From Kwoniella bestiolae CBS 10118 (taxonomy: Eukaryota > Basidiomycota > Tremellomycetes > Tremellales > Cryptococcaceae): a stretch of 64,000 nucleotides of DNA. Below, piece after piece: positions 22,447 through 32,370 of the stretch. The notes below the pieces were generated by a model. The model saw only the letters and a program-made list of their open reading frames with translations, had not been told where the DNA came from and made no database searches. Each line of letters begins with the position of its first letter. The first letter of the stretch is position 1. The position numbers were made by a program, and so were the translations under genes. The stretch lies in the NCBI RefSeq assembly GCF_000512585.2, contig NC_089244.1, positions 1,922,001 through 1,986,000 on the forward strand. The letters are read 5' to 3'.

Positions 22447-23700
22447 TCAGTCTTCACACAGATCAATGACTTCTTTCTCCCTGCTCTCCTTACTCTTGCC
22501 CATTACATTCCCTGAAATACTCAAAGTTGCTTCCTTGCCCTGCTCCTGCTCCACTAACCTTCTCTTGAGTATCTCCAGCTCTTTCAACAGCCCATCTTTC
22601 TCCATTACCACCTGACCCAGCTTCTCATTCGTCTTACTATGTTTGAGTCTCATCTTTACCAATTCCTCCTCTTGACCTTGAATGCGCCCCTCTAACGCCA
22701 CCACTCTTCTTCTGGAGCCTTCCACCTCTTGATTGAGATTACGGACCTCGTTCACACGTTTGTTATTATCGTTCGTGACCGATGGAGGCGTCGGGGCGTG
22801 TTCTTCCAGGAAGGAACGATCAAACCCACTTGCCCCTAAAACTGTTATCATATCTCGTCGTTCCTCCTCCCTTTGTTCCCGTGATCGCAATTCTTCTTTC
22901 ACCTCTTTCAACTCTATCTCAATCCCTTCCTTCCATTCTAGCTCTTCTTGTAGCTCTTTATAATCCACTTTCAACTCCGCCAGTTCCTCTTGACATTCTG
23001 CGTAGCTTCTCTCCGCAGCGTGTCGATCTCTATCTTTTTTATCCATAAGATGCGCGAAGCTGCTCGAGTAGATCCTCAAACTCGGATATACCAGGCTTTA
23101 CACAGGGTGACATCGAAGAACAAGACTCGTCGATTTGCGATATATCGATATGGTCTTTCCATTTCGAAGCTGGCAAGAGGACCGAAGGCAGCAGATCGTG
23201 ATTTAAGTGAGTAAATCCGCACACTCGAGTAGCCATCGGAATCGTGTCTGAAACAATCTCCACACTCTTGCCTGTAAATCAGTGGCAATTGCCAGAATCA
23301 GTCAGCGTATCATGTCTATTTTGGGTATGAGATAAGGGGCAATTGTCTTGACTGTACCATCACTGATCACCTTGGTCTCCCTGGAAGCGTTCGGTGTACG
23401 TGGATCATGACAGAACAGACGTGGCTCACTTACTCGATTCACAGGTATCCGGTGGAGTAGACACTGTGGGAGTGGATGCACATGTGTCGTTCGCCATCGG
23501 CCCTTCAGGGAATACATTGATATCTTCTTCGGTATGCGTAATCGAAATTCGGTTTGCGGCCTAAAGCTCAGGTGAGGGGAGGTGAGTGATTGTTTAATGA
23601 GATATGAATTTCAATAACTCACAATTACATCTTCATTGTCCAAACGTGACTGTTTGGCAGGTCTTTCGTTGATTCCAGTCCTCTCGAGTCCCTTGACCAT
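22447..23700 (-). CDS. unknown coiled-coil protein (frame break in the middle)
   Basis: Not recognised. Starts MVKGLERTGINERPAKQSRL at 23700; exon 2 continues AANRISITHTEEDINVFPEG. After a roughly 160-base intron, the next exon reads KSVEIVSDTIPMATRVCGF to ISEFEDLLEQLRASYG, where the frame closes (TAA at about 23044). The following 200 residues, one base out of frame, form a long coiled coil: ECQEELAELKVDYKELQEEL, then EKLGQVVMEKDGLLKELEIL, ending KEVIDLCED-stop. No consensus intron restores the frame at the break, so this is either a real or assembly frameshift, a rare intron, or +1 recoding. Shares the KLGQVxMExD segment with the neighbouring gene at 24371-25966, suggesting a related pair. 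Confidence 0.5.
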
Positions 23701-24370
23701 GGCGCAAGGTTGGATCGCCATACAATATATCGTAGTAAAGGGGAGGGGAGGACTTTGAGGAAACTATTGGGGTTGTACAATGTGAGAAGAAGAAAGCCTT
23801 GATGGGAACAATTAATCTGTATAAGGCAAGTGGTAAAGCAAAAGAAAGGGGCGAGAGTCCGATAGATAGTCAATAATCCAACAACATACTACGATCCACT
23901 CCACTACGGATGGACACCCAAATTCGTGACACGCAAGATCCCGCACGGACCCTCGATAATGCGGGTACTGCACACACGCTTGCCACACTCGTCTTACAGT
24001 ATCCTCACCTGCGTCGAGTATATGTACATCCTTAGACTTGATAATTGCGCCCTTGACATAGGAATACACAAGATTGACATAACATGACATAGCCCTAAAT
24101 AGATCTACATATGATATGATCGAATCCCTTTTCTGTCCGCTCAATCAATATATTTGTATACTTGTTCGCACATTGAATCATAGGCGAATTAATCCCCTTT
24201 CATACGTTTTCGCTCTATCTCCGTTACTGAACCTGCTTTTATGCCAGCCGAGATATATTTGTCTCTGACCTTCCTACAGTCTCGTACTTTTGACAATTGG
24301 ATCTCTTCCTAGCTTTATGGATCATAGCTTCTTATCCTCTCCCAGACCCCTGAATTTGTCCAGCTCCCTC
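23701..24370. other. intergenic between the two coiled-coil genes
   Basis: Upstream region of the first coiled-coil gene and 3' flank of the second. Open frames here have no recognisable signatures. Confidence 0.5.
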
Positions 24371-25966
24371 CTAATCTCGCTCTGTCACCGCCTCATCTCG
24401 TTCCATATACACCTGACCCAACTTGGCTATTACGCTCTCCTTCTCCCTTCTCAATCTCTCAATCACTTCGTCCTGCTCTTTCGACTTGTTCCTCAATCTA
24501 TCGATTTGAGTCTGGATCACATCGGATATTTGAGATTTAGTCGATGTCTCTGAAGTAACAATTGATTGTGGTAAGTTGAGGGAGATCGTTATTTCACTTC
24601 CTTTCTGAATTTGCGATTGTACAGGTTGAACGACTGTATTATCATCCTCCAAGGTAGGCAAGTTGCTATCATGTGATCTGCTCGATGCCGATGGATCATA
24701 GCGAGAGGACGAGGGAGACGACCCGCGAAGGGTATTGATTTTGTGAGTACTCGAGGATATCACTTCGCTCCCTTGGGAAGCTGAGCTTCGGAAGGTGGTG
24801 TTGGGATTATCTTGTTGATCGCGATTATCATTATTCTGCTTCGATTCATCAATCAAGCTAGTTTCAGCTTCAGCGATGCTGTCGGGTGTATCCTATGTGA
24901 AAGCAAAGAAAAAAAACCAGTCAGTCCGATAAGACGGTATCTGACTTGCTATAGAACCTCACTTACAGCGATACGACGTGTCTTGCGATTGACCTGAGTA
25001 CTCTCCCTACTCTCCAAAGACGTTTCTGCTTCTTCCTCTGACTCTTCATCAGGATCCAGCACTCGCTGACGTTTCTTCCTGCCCCTTTCTCTTCTGACAT
25101 CCGTTCCCGACTTTTTATCCTCGTCATCGCTATCCTCCGTCAAACCCCTCATATCTACCTTCCCTTCTATCAGGTATCCCTTCTTCCTATCGATCTTGTA
25201 TATCTTCGGAGGTTTATTCAGACTTTCAGACAAACCGTAAAACCTATCCTCTCCATTGGACACCGTACAATCACCACCAGCCTTCTTACAGTCTTTGCAT
25301 AATCCCACCTCGATACCTCTTCCTAGGACTGGGGGAAATCGAATGGGACGGGGGAAGTGCGAAGTTGGGCGGTGCAATGGAGTTGCTTATGGCTGCAGTG
25401 GAAGATAAAATCAGCAAATCTCGGACAAGATGGTCCGAAAAGCGGAATGGATGATCATTGAGACCAGGGCCAGATGCGAAAATGGCATCAAGGAAGACTC
25501 ATCGCCATAGATGGTATAAGGAATAAAGCAAAACTCACTACCAACATTCTTCAAATCCATGCTCAATGCATTGACTGATCATCGACCAGTCCATAATCCT
25601 CAGGCTCTCAAAAGTGGCAGGAACCGGTCTATACCTTTTCGATACTGATGACATCTCGTCTTTGCTATCTTCCTTTTCCTCTTCCTCCTCCTCTGATTCA
25701 GAGCCATACAGACCATACAGGCTTGACCTCTTGATGCGTTCTCTGGCGTTGCGTGGGTAGATACTTCCTCGTCCAGGAACACCGGTTTTAATGGTCTTGA
25801 TACGATTAATTCGCATACTTGATCGGCGTCCAGAATGATCGGGAGCGAAGAGTCGATGTTCAGATTGGGTGGAGGAAGAATGAAGTGGATATGTGGAAGG
25901 ACGAGTCGATGGTCCTGGTGGTTTGTATTCGTCTAAATTCTTAGCTGGATGTTTGATTCTAGGCAT
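24371..25966 (-). CDS. unknown Cys-cluster and coiled-coil protein
   Basis: Not recognised. Exon 1 from 25966 reads MPRIKHPAKNLDEYKPPGPS to EHGFEECW, with a basic stretch and an acidic run of glutamates. A later exon (about 25390-24965) has LCKDCKKAGGDC, a Cx2Cx6C cluster like those of some fungal zinc-binding proteins, then an acidic/basic low-complexity region with KKRQRVLDPDEESEEEAE. The join RIA-DTPDSIAEAETS is clean. The last exon ends in a coiled coil, RLRREKESVIAKLGQVYMER, stop at 24371-24373. The exon 1 donor GTGAGT (phase 2) does not fit the frame of the Cys-cluster exon, so the first junction is unsettled; exon 1 could be a separate product. Nuclear location is a guess from charge. 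Confidence 0.45.
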
Positions 25967-27113
25967 TTGTGGTTGTACTGTTTTATAAAAAAGGAAACAA
26001 GGAAGAAGAGTAATTATATGATTGTAGGGGTCAGTAGGAGTTACAATTTTTAAGGATTGAAGGAAGAAGATGAAGACGGACTTAGACTCACTATGTTGAT
26101 GAATCAAGAAAGATAGATTTGAGCTGGCCTTGTGTCTGTTTATCGGTGCTGATCTTAAAAGTTGATGTTTGTTCAGATTTCGATGAGCTGGTAGAAAGCA
26201 AAGAGAGGAATAAGAGGAAGAGGAAGATAAGTATGAGTGGTCATGATAAGTTCATATGCTGGTGATTAGCCGATTTGATAAGGAAGGTCTGTGCGTGAGT
26301 GTGAGTGTATGTGTATGTGTGGGGTGGAGGGCGGTCAGTGCGTCGATCATGTAAGATGATACACCATCAACTACCATCCGGATCTGCTTCCTTCAATAGA
26401 AAATATCGAATAGTACGTACACTGATCATGTCCAGCTTAAATCACACCCAACGTGGTCCAACTCTTTGCCCCTGTCATCTATGGGTTAGAGAGATATCAG
26501 CAACGCCAATCCTGGTCAAAGCAAGACGACATGGGCCATTCGAAAGTCCTTGACTTCGAGGCCAGCTCCGACTCAAGCTGAGCACGAGTTGTCGTGGCTT
26601 GGCCCGCAGGTGGACCAGAGCTGTTGGCTTTGGTCGCTGGTAGTCTGTATGTTCATGGGTGACATAGTGATCTTCCAATTCTTTCGAGATATTATATATA
26701 TATATATATATGTATATATATCTTATGGACAGGTCAAGAAGATCCTAACATTCCCTTTGCGTTTGTTTATTTATGGTTTTGAGTTTGTCCGTGGTGGTGT
26801 TTAGGGGTCAATTTGATTCCGTTATTCAGTTGATTCGTGTTTCAGATTGATTTTTACTATCAGAGACGCGTCGATAGGCGGAAAACACGGACACACACAC
26901 TCAGACAACCATGTGCTAAGCTACGTCTAGTGTCTGTGGTATTTTGGACGAATCTGTACAACATTGAGCTGATACCATTCATTTCATTAACACTCACTCG
27001 ACTATGTTACCATGCTCAGCCCCCTTTGACATTATTAAAATATTTATCAATCATCCATCGTCATCACCTTATAATCACTCATATACCATATATATAATAC
27101 CACCAACAACAAA
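25967..27113. other. 1.1-kb divergent intergenic region
   Basis: Lies between the minus-strand Cys-cluster gene and the plus-strand SH3-TBC gene, so it should hold both promoters. Contains a TA microsatellite near 26693-26721 and GT-rich sequence near 26289-26322. No gene was recognised. Confidence 0.55.
26693..26721. repeat. (TA)n microsatellite
   Basis: A run of alternating T and A interrupted once by TG, in the non-coding region upstream of the SH3-TBC gene. Confidence 0.85.
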
Positions 27114-30100
27114 ATGGGATACCTAGATCCCAGAGAGTTGAACGATCTCATAGCTTTGGCTGAGAGAGGAGGCATAGGAAAAGGTGTAGCGTATGTTTCG
27201 TTTCAATCTCTTGAATCATCTCACCGGAACACATCGTCGAGCTGATGAATATCTGATACAGCCTGACAGACTGCGTCGCCGAAGCACCAGATCAATTGAT
27301 GTACATATCAGGCGACGAGTTGATCCTACTTCGAGACCTTGGTACAGTCCTCTTAGCATCCTGCGAAGGTGTGATAGGATGGGTAGAAAGGGATCATCTC
27401 AAATTCACTTCACTGGCTAGTACAAGTACACCACCGGGAGATACCAAGGAATTACCAACCACCATCCTGACTGTGCCCTCTCCGCCTCGTCATCAACCCC
27501 TATACAACTATGAAGACGAAGACGAAGAAGACGTACAAGGACAAACGCAATTATCAGCCAACAGAAATAGAGAGTTGAAGAGGATATCTGAACCATTCGA
27601 ATTGGATTCACCACAGCCTTCTCCTAGTTTACCTCAGGATAATGATGCTCGACAACAGGGGTTCTTTGAGCAGCAACAGCAGAACGGAGAGAGAGATTCG
27701 GTAGTTTCGAATGGTAGTAGTGAGGCATTTGGAGGTATTGGAGGGTTCATGATGGGTGGGAATGAGAGTGAAGATGAGCACGGGACTGTCAAAGAAGATG
27801 AGTTGGAAGAATTGAAAGGTGAGCCATCTCTCACTTGTACAGATGAGAGTCTGAGGATAAATGCTGACTTCGATCTGTCTGATTAATGACCTGCAGAAGA
27901 AAATTCCCCTAAAAGCCCATCAATCAATGCACCTCACGTCTTCTCATCCACTGACCCCACCTCTTCCAACATCCATCGACGCTCAACCGCAAATTACCAT
28001 GACGAAGAGGGTCGAGAAGACACTGAAGATGGAGATGACGTAGATGAGGAGGAAGACCACGATGATGTCGAATGGGACATCTACGACGACTACGCCAGAG
28101 AAAGCATGTACGGTCCGGCCAAACGTATGAGCTTAGCAATACAGCAAAAAAGATTATCTAGAGCAGCCAAAGCAGCTAGTAAAATCCCTTCACCACTCAG
28201 TATAGGCAGAGCTTCTCCTGGTCTATCCTCACCTGCAACATCATCCTTTAAAAAGCTGAGTCCCAGTCCCCAGACAGAGACTTTCAGGTTACCCTCGGCA
28301 GAGAAAATCCTTCAACAGACCAACCAAAATGAATCATCACATGCTAATGGAGAGAACCACGAGACATTAGAAATACGAGAGGAGGATAGCGAACAACTCA
28401 CTCCCAAGTTATCCGATCGACTCACTCCGACGACTCCGAATCAATCGAATTTCAATAAGATCGATATGCCCTCTCCACAGGGTGGAAGGTCAGTAGCTAC
28501 GGAGTTGAGGCTGAGGATCATGCGAGAGAGGGAGAAGGAAGAGGAAATTGAGCGCAATTCCTCGGAGGGTCACTCTCAACAGCTTCACGAGCAGGAAAAT
28601 GACATTGAACATCCGGCTAACGAAACAAGTGACATTGGCGAAGCTCCTCAATCAACTCAGGACTTATCAGCAAATACCACTAGATCAGATCAAACACATG
28701 GCCCGTCTTCACTCTCCAAGCACCAAGCTAGTCCGTCTGACTCCACTACCTCTGGCCAGCGATCGACCAGTACCAACCACGATTCTGAGGAGTCAACCAA
28801 TATCACCACTCCTCAACCTCGCGACTCTGAATCTTTCAGTGGTCCTTCCTCCTCAGCTTCACACGAACCAGTCATCAACGAGATGACAAAGAGTGCCAAT
28901 GGACATTCACTCCTTGCTTCGCCATTACCAATCGACGACAATGAGGTCAAGGTCGACGTAACAGATAACGGTATAATCTCAGCCCACAGCTTAGTACCTC
29001 CTCCCCCTCGTACACATTCACCTCACCTGCATCAAGCACCGTGGACGCCCGGCTCACCATCCTCGCCGCATAGTATATCGGCTACTCGACAGGCAGTGGA
29101 TGTAGCTAGAAGTACCTTTGATGGGAAACGACCGAGGGGATTAACGCTGGTAGGAAGAATGGAAGCTGATTTGTTAGCTTCAAAGGGACCTGTCCCAATT
29201 ACCTTTCTGGTCAATGGACCTGGTATGCCTGTTCTTCCCACCCCTCCCCCTTCCTCTCACGGGCACGAGCCGATTGGGTTGGGTCTCCCGTCCGCAAGAA
29301 GCAGAGCTTCGTCCCCTCACGATGTACATAGAAGAGCTACTTCGCCTTTGGCTTCACCAGTACTGGCAAATGAAGATACGATGAACCAAGCATCACCTTT
29401 TCCTCCTCATCCGCATCCACATCCTGTACGAAGTGCGACCTCGCCCGTCCCACCTTCCACGCCAGCTACACATCATGAAGCGGATCTGACAAAACCAAGT
29501 CCGCCTTTTTCTATCGGGCGACCTAGAGCTAGGAGCTTCTCCGCTACTGTAGCTAAAACTCTGGGTGTGGGAGGGAAGAAAGATTCTACACCACCTGCTC
29601 TACCCGCACTATCAATCCAGATCAATCAGACTCCACCATTACCTGTGCCTTCTATAAACTCGCCAATACCCCAATCAGCAAGTTCGACCAAGCGATCTTT
29701 CTTTGGAGGAAGGAAATCGTCGTTGGCTCCTTCTACTCCGCCAGCAGGTACACCCCACTCACCATCCGCATCGAGCATCACGGTGAACCATCTGCCTACC
29801 CCTTCCACATCCATACACCAACATGGATCGACACCGTCCCTTCCTATCCCCGGATCAGCCAGATCATCCTCCTTCTCATTCAACTCCAAAACACCCAAGA
29901 AATCATCATCAACTCCATCGACTATCACATCAAGGGGAGGAGCGATATCGCATAAAGATTTCATAGAAGAGACGATCAAAGCTGAAGGTCTAGATTTCGA
30001 GCTGATCCAACCTAAGCGCCAAAACTCCAATGGAGCTTTGCTTTCCCCCATTGAAGATACCTCGCCGGTTTCTCCAGTTGGGCAGAGACCGAACCTTGAT

Positions 30101-31695
30101 AGACAGTCCACGATGACCTCGACCAACTCTGTGAATAGTCTGAAACCACTGCCTGAGACTGATGAGTGGGGGTTCCTCAAGGATAGGTCGCCTGTTCCGG
30201 AGATTTTCGCGAGTAGGAGTGCGGCGGGGGATCATAGGGCCATTGAGCAGAAGTGGGTGAGTGGGTCTTTTCTTCTTGATGAGTTCTTCTGGTGAAGGGA
30301 TACTGTCCTGTGGGGTTCATGATTGAGTGGGATACCTCTCGAACCTTCCTTCCAACTGGGGGCAGAGGTGTACAAAAGTGGCTACGACAAGCTCCTCATA
30401 TCTTTCATAGTCTTTTTCCGCAGAATGATCGGTCGTGTTCTGGGCATGGATTGCATATGATCTTATTGCTAATTATTCACTCCTTGACCAGCTCTCAATC
30501 ATCTCAACGCCTCTTCCACCCAACTCTTCCCCACCTAAGAAAGTGCGTAAGCTCGTTCTTGACGCTGGAGTACCTTCATCCCTCAGAGGTAAAGTCTGGG
30601 CATGGTTCATGGCGAACACTTTATCGGCTAGGACACCGGGGCTGTATCAGGAGTTGATAGCGCATGATCAAGGGCAGGAAGATGAGAGGATCGATAAGGA
30701 TGTTGCTGGGTGAGTGGTGTTTCTCACTTTATCAGCTTCAGACTCTCCTGGTACTCTAGACCTGAATTACCGGTATTCAGTATGAATATATACGGAGTTT
30801 CTTATAGGACTACCTCATTATCCACTGTCGTGAGTACCATTGGCTGACATTTTTCAACTTGCAGAGCATACCCCGACCACTCGATATTCGCCTCCACAAA
30901 CTCAGCAGGCCAACAGGATTTGCGTCTTATCCTTCGCGCATACTCGAATTTCGCTCCCTCAGGATATAGGCCGGAGATGGCTCTGATAGCTGGTGCATTG
31001 TTGATTCACTGTGTAGCGGAAGATAGTTTCTGGTTATTGAGTGGATTGGTCAATTCGGTCCTGAAGGATTATTACACAAATATCAAAGATCGGACTGGGT
31101 TGAGGATTGACTCGTCGGTGTTTATGGGGCTGTTGATGAAGGAGGAGCCCAAGTTGGGGAAGCTATTTAATGAGATTGGGTTGCATCGTGAGTTGGCTTT
31201 ATCTGCTTCTCCTTGACTTCCCACTGTATACCTCCGCATAGTTTGAACGCTTGATCGATTGGTTAATTTGGGATTTGTCCACCGTTGTAGCAATATCATT
31301 CCTTGATAAATGGTTTAGTCAGTTATTTATCAGATGTTTACCCTGGCCTACGACATTAAGAGTGATAGATGCGGTCGTATCAGAGGGTGAGTTTCACTCA
31401 ACGTCATCTAGGTGTACCGCGATCTTGTCGCGATAGTATAGCTGATATACTCTGAAACATAAAACTAGGCCCCCGATTCCTCCTTATCGCTGCGTTCGCC
31501 ATTCTGACTCTATCCAAGGAACGCCTGATGGGCTTACAGAAAAACCCAACAACGATATTGAGGTATCTGCAGAACCTCCCTCAAGACAGTTTACTCTTAC
31601 CTGAGAATTTCATGAGGACCTGCGATCAGGTGAGGTTTGATGAGAAGGATTATAAGAAGTTGAGAGGGTCGGTTGAGAAGGAGATTATGGGGTAG
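27114..31695 (+). CDS. SH3- and TBC-domain protein, Rab-GAP-like without catalytic fingers
   Basis: Starts MGYLDPRELNDLIALAERGG. The second exon holds an SH3 domain: DQLMYISGDELILLRDLG then CEGVIGWVERDHLKF. A long, Ser/Pro-rich, probably disordered region follows (about 28100-30255). After the intron ending near 30490 comes a TBC domain: VLDAGVPSSLRGKVWAWFM, then IDKDVAGAYPDHSIF, GYRPEMALIAGALL, DSFWLLSGLV, LDKWFSQLFIRCLPWPTTLR and PRFLLIAAFAILTLSKERL. Ends VEKEIMG-stop at 31693-31695. In active TBC domains the second block is IxxDxxRTxP and the third YxQG; here Arg is Gly and Gln is Pro, so dual-finger GTP hydrolysis is not expected. Likely a scaffold or binding protein in membrane traffic or polarity, by inference. 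The junction at 30709/30865 lies exactly at the Arg-finger position. Confidence 0.8.
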
Positions 31696-32370
31696 GAGGT
31701 TTGCAGAAAACGATCGGGACTGTAGATGAGTAGACAATAGACAAACTGATGGATATGATGAAGGAGTGCAGTCGGGAGATCAACACATACGTCTGATTGC
31801 TCGGTAGATATACATTTGAATTATAGTACATCCATATGATACATATATACTCTTGATGATTAGCATGTACAGCTACCTCGGCACGCCAACCGGCACACAG
31901 ATCACCGTACGGAATGTGGATCCGGATCGACCGATAACTTTATCGGGTTTGGCCGAAGAAATGGACATCGAGGTGGAGGTGGAAAAGTTAATCACGAGTG
32001 AAGGTGTGAGATGGGAAGGAAATACGAGTAGGTATTGGAGCGTTCTCTGATATGTTTCTATCGTTATATTGGATACGTAGCATTTCGACCTTGTCTCTCC
32101 GTCTGATCCTTGTGTTCTTCTCTAGCATTGTATTGTGCATACCTGAATTATCACCTTTAAACTGTTTTTCCTCAAAAACGAACCAACGATATACTGAAGA
32201 GATATCCTTATCGTCTTGCCTTTTTTTCGCTTTGTACTTGGGATAATCTTGATTCTGCTTATTCAGCAATAGAGAGACATCTGGACAGGACGATTGCTTC
32301 GGAACAGCCACATCAAAGAAAGAGAAACCATCTCGAAGAGGAAAGTGAAAGTGAAAGTGAGATTTGGACA
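31696..32370. other. intergenic, upstream of the DHA1-type transporter
   Basis: 3' flank of the SH3-TBC gene and promoter side of the transporter. A short imperfect GAAAGT repeat lies at 32339-32361, just before the start codon. No gene was supported. Confidence 0.5.

Noticed and set aside
23812..24144. 110-residue minus-strand open frame between the coiled-coil genes
   Set aside because: No family features and no splice link to either neighbour that I could support.
31853..32050. Short plus-strand open frame between the SH3-TBC and transporter genes
   Set aside because: No recognisable domain and no clear splice partners; treated as non-coding.
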